From Firmicutes bacterium HGW-Firmicutes-2 (GTDB taxonomy: Bacteria; Bacillota; Clostridia; Lachnospirales; Vallitaleaceae), in the NCBI GenBank assembly GCA_002841495.1, contig PGZV01000007.1, positions 78,729-142,728 of the forward strand: a DNA stretch of 64,000 bases. The letters run 5' to 3'. A program made the translations under genes and the position numbers. Below the pieces are notes generated by a model. That model was not told where the DNA came from and made no database searches. It worked only from the letters and a program-made list of their open reading frames with translations. Shown in pieces: positions 20,423-28,760 of this stretch (positions are counted from its first letter, which is position 1; each line of letters begins with the position of its first letter).

Positions 20423-21268
20423 ATGGTAAAAGCGAATAATTTGGTATTTGAATATGTTGCTCATAATGATCGAGGGGAAGTGGAAGGTGTTCACAGAGCC
20501 ATCGATGATGTCTCCTTTGATGTGAAAAAAGGAGACTTTATTGCGATCTTAGGTCACAATGGTTCTGGAAAATCCACCTTAGCCAAGCATTTAAATGCCT
20601 TGTTAAAACCTAAATCAGGAACTTTACTGATTAAAAATATGGATACAAAAATTGATCAACATGTATGGGACATCCGGCAATCAGCAGGGATGGTGTTTCA
20701 AAACCCGGACAATCAGATTATTGCCACAATAGTTGAAGAAGATGTTGCCTTTGGTCCTGAAAATATTGGAATTGAAGCTGGTGAAATAAGAAGAAGAGTA
20801 GATATGGCTCTTGAAGTTGTTGAGATGACAGATTATGCAGGACACTCACCGAATAAATTATCAGGCGGTCAAAAGCAACGTATTGCTATTGCCGGAGTAT
20901 TGGCTATGAAGCCGGATTGTATTATTCTAGATGAACCAACAGCCATGTTAGACCCTTCAGGGCGAGAAGAAGTCCTAAAAACCGTACAAAAGCTCAATAA
21001 AGATGACAAGATAACAATTATACTGATTACCCACTTCATGGAGGAAGCTGTCATGGCGGACCATGTCTATGTCATGGCGGATGGTAAGATTGCTTTAGAT
21101 GGTATACCTAGAGATGTTTTCTCAAAGGTAAAGACCATGAAAGCACTAAAATTAAATGTACCAGAGGTAACGGAACTGGCCTATGAACTTAAACAGGCAG
21201 GTATCGATATTCCGACAGATTTATTAACGATCGATGAAATGGTGGAAAGCATATGTCAATTACGATAG
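20423..21268 (+). CDS. ecfA1: ECF transporter ATPase EcfA1
   Basis: ATP-binding subunit of the energy-coupling-factor module shared by vitamin S-components. The start is set at ATG 20423, 8 nt after GGAG; GTG 20414 overlaps the ribosome site. 281 aa. Walker [11 protein letters not shown]-loop [10 protein letters not shown], signature LSGGQKQR, Walker [12 protein letters not shown] and switch His in LITHFMEEA are all present. It overlaps ecfA2 by 16 nt. Confidence 0.97.
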   Translation: MVKANNLVFEYVAHNDRGEVEGVHRAIDDVSFDVKKGDFIAILGHNGSGKSTLAKHLNALLKPKSGTLLIKNMDTKIDQHVWDIRQSAGMVFQNPDNQIIATIVEEDVAFGPENIGIEAGEIRRRVDMALEVVEMTDYAGHSPNKLSGGQKQRIAIAGVLAMKPDCIILDEPTAMLDPSGREEVLKTVQKLNKDDKITIILITHFMEEAVMADHVYVMADGKIALDGIPRDVFSKVKTMKALKLNVPEVTELAYELKQAGIDIPTDLLTIDEMVESICQLR

Positions 21269-22110
21269 AAAATTTGAATTATACATATGGTGCTGATACA
21301 GCTTTTAGAATGCAAGCTTTAAAGCAAATCAACTTAAAAATATCATCTGGTGAGTTTGTTGGTTTGATTGGCCATACCGGATCAGGTAAATCGACACTCA
21401 TACAACAAATTAACGGCATCCTAAAACCGGATTCAGGAAAAGTCATCATTGGTGACATATCTATTTTTGATAAAGGTGTAGATCTAAGAAGCATACGGCA
21501 AAAAGTGGGCTTGGTGTTTCAATATCCGGAGCACCAGTTGTTTGAAATGACGGTTTTTAAAGATGTAGCATTTGGCCCAACCAATATGAAGCTTCAAGAA
21601 GATGATGTTAATGATAGGGTTAAGCATGCTTTGAATATTGTCGGCATTGATGAATCTTTATATGAGTCATCACCCTTTGACCTTTCAGGAGGACAAAAAA
21701 GACGGGTCGCCATTGCGGGTGTGCTTGCTATGATGCCTGAGATACTTATTCTAGATGAGCCTACAGCTGGCCTAGATCCAAAAGGCCGGTATGAGATTCT
21801 AAATGAAATACAAAATTTACACAAAAGCTTAGGGATTACTGTTATTTTGGTATCTCACAGCATGGAAGACATCGCCCGTTATGTTGACCGGGTTGTAGTT
21901 ATGGACAAAGGCGAAATTAAGATGGATGGTCTAGTTAAAGACATTTTCAAGGAAACAGAAGCTCTTGAAGCTATGGGACTAGCAGTACCGCAGATTAGCT
22001 ATCTTATCCAAGCACTTAACAAGCAAGGTTTTAATCTATCAGAGGATATCGTAACGCTTGAAGAGGCCAAGGAAGCTTTGATCACCCTGTTTAAAACAGA
22101 GTCTGAGTAA
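21253..22110 (+). CDS. ecfA2: ECF transporter ATPase EcfA2
   Basis: Second, non-identical ATPase of the ECF module. 285 aa. Walker [11 protein letters not shown]-loop [11 protein letters not shown], signature DLSGGQKRR, Walker [21 protein letters not shown]. It starts inside the end of ecfA1, so the two are translationally coupled. Confidence 0.97.
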   Translation: MSITIENLNYTYGADTAFRMQALKQINLKISSGEFVGLIGHTGSGKSTLIQQINGILKPDSGKVIIGDISIFDKGVDLRSIRQKVGLVFQYPEHQLFEMTVFKDVAFGPTNMKLQEDDVNDRVKHALNIVGIDESLYESSPFDLSGGQKRRVAIAGVLAMMPEILILDEPTAGLDPKGRYEILNEIQNLHKSLGITVILVSHSMEDIARYVDRVVVMDKGEIKMDGLVKDIFKETEALEAMGLAVPQISYLIQALNKQGFNLSEDIVTLEEAKEALITLFKTESE

Positions 22111-22123
22111 AGAGGTAAATACT

Positions 22124-22927
22124 ATGATTAGGGATATAACCATCGGACAATTTTATCCGGCGAAATCAAGGATTCACGAATTGGACCCACGCACAAAAAT
22201 TAATGGTACTTTCTTTTTTATTCTTTCACTATTTATTAATCAGTCACTGATGACTTATGCCATAGCTTTTATAGCACTTTGTTCAGTTATCCTGGCAACA
22301 ACGATACCTGTACGCTTTATGTTAAAAGGTTTAAAATCCATTTTTATCATTATCATGCTCACAATCGTACTGAATCTTTTTTTAACACCCGGAACAACGG
22401 TATTGTTAACACTGGGTCGGTTTACAATAACACTTGAAGGTCTGCAAACAGCCTTTTATATGGGTACAAGGCTTATTATGTTGATTATAGGTTCTTCGGT
22501 GTTGACACTGACAACATCACCTATAACCTTGACGGACGGCATAGAGGCGCTATTAAAGCCCTTAGAGCGCATTAAGGTGCCTGCTCATGAGATTGCGATG
22601 ATGATGACCATTGCTTTGCGATTCATTCCGATCTTACTTGAGGAAACGGATAAGATTATGAAAGCTCAGCTTGCCCGTGGTGCAGACTTTGAATCAGGCG
22701 GATTAGTAAAAAAGGCAAAAAGCATGGTGCCCTTATTGGTGCCTCTATTCATATCTTCATTTAGGAGAGCGGATGATCTAGCACTGGCCATGGAGGCAAG
22801 ATGCTATAGAGGTGGCGAAGGACGAACCCGTTTGAAGCAACTTAAGTATAGAAAAATTGACTTTTGGGCTTATAGCATACTTGTGCTTTATCTCTTTGTT
22901 TTTGTTGTAATGAGATTCTTATTATAA
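22124..22927 (+). CDS. ecfT: ECF transporter transmembrane protein EcfT
   Basis: Membrane scaffold linking the EcfA ATPases to substrate-binding S-components. 267 aa with about 5-6 hydrophobic segments. The N-terminus IGQFYPAKSRIHELDPRTKI is typical. Coupling-helix motifs appear as AQLARGADFESGG and LAMEARCYRGGEGRT, the Ala-Arg-Gly type signatures. No S-component gene is adjacent, so this module is the shared (group II) kind. Confidence 0.96.
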   Translation: MIRDITIGQFYPAKSRIHELDPRTKINGTFFFILSLFINQSLMTYAIAFIALCSVILATTIPVRFMLKGLKSIFIIIMLTIVLNLFLTPGTTVLLTLGRFTITLEGLQTAFYMGTRLIMLIIGSSVLTLTTSPITLTDGIEALLKPLERIKVPAHEIAMMMTIALRFIPILLEETDKIMKAQLARGADFESGGLVKKAKSMVPLLVPLFISSFRRADDLALAMEARCYRGGEGRTRLKQLKYRKIDFWAYSILVLYLFVFVVMRFLL

Positions 22928-22942
22928 AAAAGGAGCGTCATT

Positions 22943-23689
22943 ATGTTTTATTACAAGTTAACAGTAGCCTATGACGGTACGAATTACTGCGGTTGGCAAG
23001 TACAAAAGAATAATGAAACCATACAAGGTATGATGATGATGGCAGCTAAAGCTCTTTTTGGAGAGAATGTCACCCTTACAGGTGCCAGCAGAACGGACTC
23101 AGGCGTCCATGCCAATGGGCAAGTGGTCCTCATGGTGAGTGAAAAAGCAATGGCGACTTATAAAATCCCTTTGGCTTTGAACATGCATATGCCAAGAGAT
23201 ATTGTTGTTACGAATGCTGAAGAAGTGGATGATACCTTTCATCCAAGGTATATACCCCATCAAAAGACTTATATATATAGTGTGTATAACGGTCCTCATC
23301 ATTTGCCGAAGGATCAACGATATAGCATGCATTATCGATATAATCTAAAACTTGAACCAATGGAAGAAGCAGCCCGGTATTTCATCGGTACCCATGATTT
23401 TGAAAGTTATAGCTCAATAAAGAAAAGTATAGAACAGACAATTAGAACGATCCACAACTTAAAGATTACCAAAGAAGGTTCCATGTACCGTTTTGAGATA
23501 GTAGGAAACGGATTTTTATATAATATGGTTAGAATCATGGTTGGCACCTTGCTTGAAGTGGGAAACGGCAGAAGAAAACCGGAATCGATTCGAGATGGTT
23601 TGGAACAAAAGTCAAGAAGAGCAGCAGGTAAAACAGCACCGGCAAAAGGTCTGACACTTGAGTACATAGATTACTTACAAGGAGATTAG
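22943..23689 (+). CDS. truA: tRNA pseudouridine(38-40) synthase
   Basis: Makes pseudouridine at positions 38-40 of tRNA anticodon arms. 248 aa, normal. It shows AYDGTNYCGWQVQKN, the catalytic motif GASRTDSGVHANGQVV (Asp in RTDSG), and FLYNMVRIMVGTLLEVG. AAAAAGGAGCG precedes ATG. The ecfA1-ecfA2-ecfT-truA order is common in Firmicutes. Confidence 0.97.
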   Translation: MFYYKLTVAYDGTNYCGWQVQKNNETIQGMMMMAAKALFGENVTLTGASRTDSGVHANGQVVLMVSEKAMATYKIPLALNMHMPRDIVVTNAEEVDDTFHPRYIPHQKTYIYSVYNGPHHLPKDQRYSMHYRYNLKLEPMEEAARYFIGTHDFESYSSIKKSIEQTIRTIHNLKITKEGSMYRFEIVGNGFLYNMVRIMVGTLLEVGNGRRKPESIRDGLEQKSRRAAGKTAPAKGLTLEYIDYLQGD

Positions 23690-23690
23690 G

Positions 23691-24815
23691 ATGAAGAAAA
23701 ATATACTACGTGTTGGCATCATGTTATTTTTTATATTGGTTATTACAGGTTGTGAAAAAAAGGCAAATACATCCGAGGAACAAGATGTTTTCATTGGTAG
23801 AATTCTGACTATTACAAAAGATGAGATTAATGTCATAGAGACTTCCGGAGGCGGTTATGAACAAAGAATACAAGAAGCAGATGTCGAGCTACTGGATGGT
23901 CCTTATGAAGGTGAAATCATAACAGTTATTAATTCCATGGACCAGATGTATGCTTATGACTTGGAACTCTATGAAGGTTCAGAAATCTATACGTTTGTCG
24001 AATACGATGAAGATGGCAATATACGTGAAGGGTTTGTGTATAGCTACAGAAGAGATAAATATCTTTACGTACTTGTAGCCATATTCCTTATATTGATGGT
24101 GGTAGTAGGTGGCTATCAAGGCCTTAGAACACTATTGACCCTTGGATTGACCCTTGCAGGCATTTACTACATGCTGATCGGTATTGCAGGCGGTGGCAAT
24201 GCCATTCTTCTATCTATGGTCATATGTGCCCTTATTGCCATTGTGACCATGTTTCTGGTCACCGGTTTCAATCGCAAATCTATTTCTGCCATTATCGGAA
24301 CCATTGGTGGTGTATTGGTATCCGGTGTTATTGCAATAATTGTTAGTGATTATGCAGTACTGACAGGTCTTGGCACCACAGAAGCACAGATGCTACTTTT
24401 TACTCAAGGTGAAGTTGATTTTAATTTTACCAGCATCTTATTTGCCAGTATTTTACTAGGAACACTGGGTGCGGTCATGGATGTATGTATGTCCATTGCT
24501 TCAGCCATCAATGAAATAACGGAAGCCAATCCTTTTATGAGTACTAAAGATTTATTTAGATCAGGTATGAACATAGGTAGAGATGTTATGGGTACTATGG
24601 CAAACACCTTAATACTTGCTTATGCCGGAACATCCATATTCTTGATTCTCGTTTTTTTCATGAACGACATTCCCTATTTTGATATTATCAATATGGATGC
24701 GATAGCAACAGAAATCGTCAGAGCGCTTTCAGGTACAATTGGATTGGTCTTAAGTATTCCTTTAACAGCCTATATCGCAGCAATTTTGGAAAAGAAAAAC
24801 GAAAGCAATTATTAG
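23691..24815 (+). CDS. YibE/F-family membrane protein with lipoprotein-type N-terminus
   Basis: 374 aa. Residues 1-21 form a signal ending in LVITGC, a lipobox, so the N-terminus is probably lipidated outside the cell. A soluble region of about 105 residues follows, then about 7-8 hydrophobic helices from residue 122 to the end, with the family's glycine-rich segments (GTLGAVMDVCMSIASAINEI, GRDVMGTMANTLILAYAG). YibE/F is a recognised family of unknown function. It lies between truA and rplM, a slot normally empty, and starts 2 nt after the truA stop. Confidence 0.85.
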   Translation: MKKNILRVGIMLFFILVITGCEKKANTSEEQDVFIGRILTITKDEINVIETSGGGYEQRIQEADVELLDGPYEGEIITVINSMDQMYAYDLELYEGSEIYTFVEYDEDGNIREGFVYSYRRDKYLYVLVAIFLILMVVVGGYQGLRTLLTLGLTLAGIYYMLIGIAGGGNAILLSMVICALIAIVTMFLVTGFNRKSISAIIGTIGGVLVSGVIAIIVSDYAVLTGLGTTEAQMLLFTQGEVDFNFTSILFASILLGTLGAVMDVCMSIASAINEITEANPFMSTKDLFRSGMNIGRDVMGTMANTLILAYAGTSIFLILVFFMNDIPYFDIINMDAIATEIVRALSGTIGLVLSIPLTAYIAAILEKKNESNY

Positions 24816-24827
24816 TACTTATTTCAC

Positions 24828-24856
24828 TTGACACACCAGGGTGAATGTACTATAAT
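24828..24856 (+). promoter_or_regulatory. Consensus promoter of rplM-rpsI
   Basis: TTGACA, 17 nt spacer, TATAAT: a perfect sigma-A consensus. It is followed by an 85-90 nt leader with a C-rich/G-rich segment (CCCC then GGGG-like pairing near 24881-24898), comparable in position to known L13 leaders; the leader identity is inference. Confidence 0.9.
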
Positions 24857-24946
24857 GTTGTAGCGTGAGTTTGTATTATAAACCCCTTAGCCCCGGGTTT
24901 TGACCTACAAAAAACGAAACTAAGAATTCAATAGGAGGTAGAACCC

Positions 24947-25381
24947 ATGAACACATTCATGCCAAACGATCAAACAGTTGATAGAAAATGGTATGTTGTT
25001 GATGCAACAGGACTGACACTCGGACGTCTTGCATCTGAAGTCGCTAAAGTACTTAGCGGTAAAACAAAGCCGATTTACACACCACATGTAGATACGGGTG
25101 ACCATGTCATCATAATAAATTGCGAAAAAGTAGTATTGACAGGTAAAAAACTTGACCAAAAATTATACAGAACATATAGCGGATACATTGGTGGTCTTAA
25201 AGAAACCAAGTACAGAGATATGATGAAGAATAAGCCTGAACTTGTAATGACCCATGCAGTAAAGGGTATGTTGCCAAAAAACAAGATTGGTGCTCAAATG
25301 CTTACCAAATTGCGTGTCTATAGAGGCGCTGAACATAACCACGAAGCTCAAAAACCAGAAGTATTAGAATTTAAATTCTAA
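24947..25381 (+). CDS. rplM: 50S ribosomal protein L13
   Basis: Early-assembly 50S protein. 144 aa, normal. It shows [54 protein letters not shown] and [31 protein letters not shown] precedes ATG 24947. Confidence 0.98.
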   Translation: MNTFMPNDQTVDRKWYVVDATGLTLGRLASEVAKVLSGKTKPIYTPHVDTGDHVIIINCEKVVLTGKKLDQKLYRTYSGYIGGLKETKYRDMMKNKPELVMTHAVKGMLPKNKIGAQMLTKLRVYRGAEHNHEAQKPEVLEFKF

Positions 25382-25404
25382 TAGTCTCGAGAGGAGGAAT
25401 AGAC

Positions 25405-25797
25405 GTGGCACAAGTAAAATATTACGGAACAGGTCGTAGAAAAAGCAGCGTTGCAAGAGTCTATCTTGTACCTGGAAATGGTAAAATTACAATTAATAAA
25501 AGAGATATAGAAGATTACTTTGGTTATGAAACTTTAAAAGTAATTGCAAAACAACCACTGGTATTAACAGAGACATTAAGCAAATTTGATGTAATCGTTA
25601 ACGCACATGGTGGAGGATTCACAGGTCAAGCCGGTGCAATCAGACATGGTATCTCAAGAGCATTGCTTGAAGCAGACATTGAGTTCAGACCCGCACTCAA
25701 AAAGGCAGGCTTCTTAACAAGAGATCCTCGTATGAAAGAGCGTAAAAAATACGGTCTTAAAGCAGCCAGAAGAGCACCTCAATTCTCAAAAAGATAA
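25405..25797 (+). CDS. rpsI: 30S ribosomal protein S9
   Basis: 30S head protein whose C-terminal tail reaches the P-site tRNA. 130 aa. GTG start after GAGGAGG. It shows [40 protein letters not shown] and the tail [17 protein letters not shown]. Confidence 0.98.
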   Translation: MAQVKYYGTGRRKSSVARVYLVPGNGKITINKRDIEDYFGYETLKVIAKQPLVLTETLSKFDVIVNAHGGGFTGQAGAIRHGISRALLEADIEFRPALKKAGFLTRDPRMKERKKYGLKAARRAPQFSKR

Positions 25798-25809
25798 GCA
25801 GTTACTTGC

Positions 25810-25877
25810 GAATCAGAATACATATCAGAGCCCCGGAATGCTTGCATTCAAGGGGCTTTTGTTATGTGTTCTGATTC
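25810..25877 (+). terminator. Terminator after rpsI, with extended outer stem
   Basis: Inner stem AGCCCC/GGGGCT enclosing GAATG/CATTC, then TTTTG, is a standard terminator (about 25829-25861). It is nested in a longer stem, GAATCAGAA..ACAT with ATGT..TTCTGATTC, spanning 25810-25877. Confidence 0.85.
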
Positions 25878-25930
25878 ATTAGAATGCAAGAAATGGCCGA
25901 GGCGTAACGAAGTGAAGTAGAGGCTCTTAT

Positions 25931-25970
25931 GGGGGTCCCATGAAAACCCTTCCGCAGTGTGTATGATTAC
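25931..25970 (+). repeat. Dispersed intergenic repeat A, copy 1
   Basis: Matches the shared pattern GGGGTCCCATGAAAACC followed by YTTCCRCAGTSTGTATGA. It is preceded by TAACGAAGTGAAG, which resembles part of repeat B. No gene lies between rpsI and the lipoprotein at 26215. Confidence 0.85.
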
Positions 25971-26065
25971 GGTCTCCAATTGGTGCATCCATGCACCAAA
26001 AGTCGACGGTCAGCATCCATGCTGACTTGCTCCACCATACACACTGCTCCATGAACTTCATGGTC
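25954..26065 (+). repeat. Multi-branched inverted-repeat structure
   Basis: A perfect 12 bp outer stem, GCAGTGTGTATG (25954-25965) with CATACACACTGC (26036-26047), encloses two perfect hairpins: TTGGTGCAT/ATGCACCAA (25980-25999) and GTCAGCAT/ATGCTGAC (26009-26026). A third, CCATGAA/TTCATGG (26049-26063), follows directly. It has no coding potential and no match to tRNA conserved bases. Confidence 0.9.
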
Positions 26066-26099
26066 GGTACTTATAGTGGTGATGTTTAGTGGAGAACTG

Positions 26100-26135
26100 T
26101 GGTCCCATGAAACCCTCCCACAATGTGTATGAATA
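26100..26135 (+). repeat. Dispersed intergenic repeat A, copy 2
   Basis: Diverged copy beginning TGGTCCCATGAAACC, then CTCCCACAATGTGTATGAAT. Same orientation as the other three copies, about 170 bp after copy 1 and 75 bp before the lipoprotein gene. Confidence 0.75.
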
Positions 26136-26214
26136 AGCTGTAGATTTATAATCTTATTCATATTATAATGACTTATAGAAACGAAATAATTTGATTAAAG
26201 AAAAGAGGTAAATT

Positions 26215-27429
26215 ATGCGTAGAATATGGGGCGTTGTAGCAAGTTTACTCATTATAATGACGATGTTATCAGGGTGTATGGATATTCGATTAGATTTTTT
26301 CTTGAAAAAGGATGGTTCAGGAGGCGTAAATTCGTTTGTTGTAGCGAATCAAAGCATAATGGGTGATGGTGATACAACGGGTATGGATTCTGATTTCGTT
26401 GGAGAACTGGGTATCGATGAGGAACATGCTCAGATAGAGCGAAAACCACTAGAGTACTATAAAGATGATATGCTTTTTGTGGGAGAAGAAAATAGGGTTT
26501 TATTTAATCATCCACTTATTGCTTTTAGTGATATTTCACAAGAGGAAGAACTTCGATGGTCTTATCAAGGCAACAGTGTGTATCGTTTTGAGATACCCTT
26601 GAGCGATCTAAGCAATGAGGCTGATGAACAGGAAAGGGTGCAGATGGGTGCCGTCTTTAAAGCTATGGGTGGCAAAGTCATATATTCATTTGAGACAGAT
26701 TATGAGGTCGTAGGTCATAACGCAGATTATATTAATGAGAATACCATTTATGTTTGGGATCTAACAGATGATATATTCATGCAATCACCAGAACGAGAAT
26801 TTGGATTTATGGAAATCCGTATTAATATGGCACCTAGCAAAAATTTATTAAGACGTGGACTTGAAGAAAAAAATGATCTAGACCGAACCCAGATGGACTT
26901 TCACGGAGAGATATTAAAAGTATTAGGTTACTTAAAAGGGACAGATGAGGGTCTAGAGCTAGATCGTGAACTTACAAGAGCAGAGGGTGCCATTATGTAT
27001 TCAAGGCTATTAGATTTAGAAGATGAGATCATAGCTTTTTCCAGTGAGCAATCAGACTATATGTCTGGTTTTACAGATGTACCGAGTTGGGCAAAAGACA
27101 CCATCGATTATCTTCATTATAAAGGACTGGTTTTGGGACTTTCGGATAAATTATATGGATCAAATGCGAAAATGACAGAAGCTCAATATACAACACTTGT
27201 CTTAAGAGCGTTAGGGTATTTGGATAGTGAAGGGGATTTCATCTGGAATGCTTCAGTAGATAAAGCCATTGAGATTGGTTTATACAAGGATGATTTACGA
27301 GAATATGTATACATTCATGACGGCAAAGATGATACAGAATTCACACGACGTAAAATGAGCTATATTTCCTATAATGCACTTTTCTTTGAAAATATTAAAA
27401 CAAAAGAAGTATTGTATAAAGGTAATTAG
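26215..27429 (+). CDS. Putative lipoprotein with SLH-like C-terminal region
   Basis: 404 aa, function unknown. N-terminal signal with lipobox LSGC (Cys about 21) predicts anchoring on the outer membrane face. Residues 22-225 resemble a beta-rich LppM/DUF3153-like domain (DIRLDFFLKKDGSG start); that match is tentative. From about 236 there are S-layer-homology-like repeats: the pattern FTDVPSWAKDTIDYLHYKGL (about 285-304), LSDKLYGSNAKMTEAQYTTL and VLRALGY. Such modules bind cell-wall polymers. It is flanked by repeat A copies 2 and 3, copy 3 beginning one base after the stop. AAGAGGTAAATT precedes ATG. Galactose-wall link to galU downstream is only positional. Confidence 0.75.
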   Translation: MRRIWGVVASLLIIMTMLSGCMDIRLDFFLKKDGSGGVNSFVVANQSIMGDGDTTGMDSDFVGELGIDEEHAQIERKPLEYYKDDMLFVGEENRVLFNHPLIAFSDISQEEELRWSYQGNSVYRFEIPLSDLSNEADEQERVQMGAVFKAMGGKVIYSFETDYEVVGHNADYINENTIYVWDLTDDIFMQSPEREFGFMEIRINMAPSKNLLRRGLEEKNDLDRTQMDFHGEILKVLGYLKGTDEGLELDRELTRAEGAIMYSRLLDLEDEIIAFSSEQSDYMSGFTDVPSWAKDTIDYLHYKGLVLGLSDKLYGSNAKMTEAQYTTLVLRALGYLDSEGDFIWNASVDKAIEIGLYKDDLREYVYIHDGKDDTEFTRRKMSYISYNALFFENIKTKEVLYKGN

Positions 27430-27470
27430 GGGTCTCATGAAAACCCTTCCACAGTCGGTATGACTAACGG
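27430..27470 (+). repeat. Dispersed intergenic repeat A, copy 3
   Basis: GGGTCTCATGAAAACC, then CTTCCACAGTCGGTATGACTA. It begins immediately after the stop codon at 27429 and is followed by a short hairpin ACGG/CCGT. Confidence 0.85.
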
Positions 27471-27492
27471 CCGACCGTTGGTGTGTATTAGA

Positions 27493-27521
27493 TTGACCTT
27501 ATGAAGTCAAAATGATATCAT
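27493..27521 (+). promoter_or_regulatory. Putative promoter of galU
   Basis: TTGACC, 17 nt spacer, TATCAT, 67 nt before the galU start. Good -35, weaker -10. Confidence 0.5.
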
Positions 27522-27587
27522 TATTGTGTGATAAACCAATATAAATATAACGTTGTAACTTATACCAAGGTGAAGGGAAAGTGAAAC

Positions 27588-28478
27588 ATGAAAATACGTA
27601 AGGTAATTATTCCGGCTGCCGGGCTTGGAACAAGATTTTTACCGGCTACCAAAGCACAACCAAAAGAAATGCTCCCTATAGTAGACAAACCAACCATACA
27701 ATATATTATTGAAGAAGCTGTGGCTGCAGGCATTGAAGATATTATTATTATTACAGGTCGTAACAAACAATCGATTGAAGATCATTTTGATAAAAACATT
27801 GAATTGGAAATGAGCTTGCAGGAAAAAGGTGAGATGGAACTGCTGAAGATTGTAGAAAAATCCACCAACCTTGCTAATATTCATTTTGTGCGCCAGAAGG
27901 AACCGAAAGGATTGGGACACGCTGTCTTGGTCGCTAAGAATTTTATCGGTGATGAGCCTTTTGCAGTTATGCTTGGTGATGACGTGGTTGTATCCAAAGA
28001 GCCTTGTATTAAGCAGTTGATGAATGCATATGACATTTACGGCAGGAGCATATTAGGTGTTCAGACAGTAGCACCAAGTGAAGTTTCCAAATATGGTATT
28101 GCAGATGTTACGATGGTGGAGGGCCAGATAGCAAAGGTTAAAGGCCTAGTAGAAAAACCGAGCATCGATGTGACACCAAGCAATCTGGCTATTTTGGGAC
28201 GTTACATTATCACCCCAAGAATATTCCATTACCTGGAAACCCAAACCCCTGGTGCAGGCGGAGAAATCCAGTTAACAGATGCCCTAATGAAGTTATCCAA
28301 GGAAGAAGATATGTATACCTATGATTTTAAGGGTAAGAGATATGATGTTGGGAATAAGCTTGGTTTTATATCAGCAACATTAGAGTTTGCCTTAAGAAGA
28401 GATGATTTGAAGTTAGAAGTTTCTTCCTATTTAAGTAATCTTATGGAGGATTTGGAAAAGAATCTCGAATACGAATAA
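27588..28478 (+). CDS. galU: UTP-glucose-1-phosphate uridylyltransferase
   Basis: Makes UDP-glucose for cell-wall polymers, glycolipids and galactose use. 296 aa, normal. It shows the nucleotide-binding GLGTRFLPATKAQPKEMLPI, KPTIQYIIEEA, FAVMLGDDVV, and the product-site GAGGEIQLTDALM. Single gene with its own terminator. Confidence 0.97.
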   Translation: MKIRKVIIPAAGLGTRFLPATKAQPKEMLPIVDKPTIQYIIEEAVAAGIEDIIIITGRNKQSIEDHFDKNIELEMSLQEKGEMELLKIVEKSTNLANIHFVRQKEPKGLGHAVLVAKNFIGDEPFAVMLGDDVVVSKEPCIKQLMNAYDIYGRSILGVQTVAPSEVSKYGIADVTMVEGQIAKVKGLVEKPSIDVTPSNLAILGRYIITPRIFHYLETQTPGAGGEIQLTDALMKLSKEEDMYTYDFKGKRYDVGNKLGFISATLEFALRRDDLKLEVSSYLSNLMEDLEKNLEYE

Positions 28479-28537
28479 TAATGTTGGTGATTATTTCAGA
28501 CATAAGAAGATTTTTAATAGCATAGTGAACATACAGG

Positions 28538-28567
28538 AAAGCAGATGGTCATAAATCTGCTTTTTTT
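28538..28567 (+). terminator. Intrinsic terminator after galU
   Basis: AGCAGAT/ATCTGCT stem, then seven T. Confidence 0.9.
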
Positions 28568-28662
28568 GTTCTTCTTTGCAAGCAAAGCAAGGCTTAGACC
28601 CTTTCTTCTTCACGAAGAAATACCTATATAGTTTCAGGTTCTATTTTAGTACATGGTAAAAC

Positions 28663-28691
28663 TTGAGAAATACGAAATAAAAAGGTATACT
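28663..28691 (+). promoter_or_regulatory. Putative promoter of acnA
   Basis: TTGAGA, 17 nt spacer, TATACT, about 70 nt before the acnA start. The segment between the galU terminator and this promoter shows no gene or clear structure. Confidence 0.65.
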
Positions 28692-28760
28692 ATAGGAAAC
28701 GGAAATTATAGCTTAAACCAAAGCTTAGTTAGAATTATTAAAATATATGGAGGAAAACTT

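Noticed and set aside
25954-26065. tRNA gene or CRISPR repeats at the inverted-repeat nest
   Set aside because: No tRNA invariant bases, acceptor stem or anticodon arm of proper size, and the repeats are inverted rather than regularly spaced direct repeats.
28653-28760. N-terminal extension of aconitase from ATG 28653
   Set aside because: It overlaps the predicted promoter, has no ribosome site and adds 36 residues not expected in the family; ATG 28761 has a good site.
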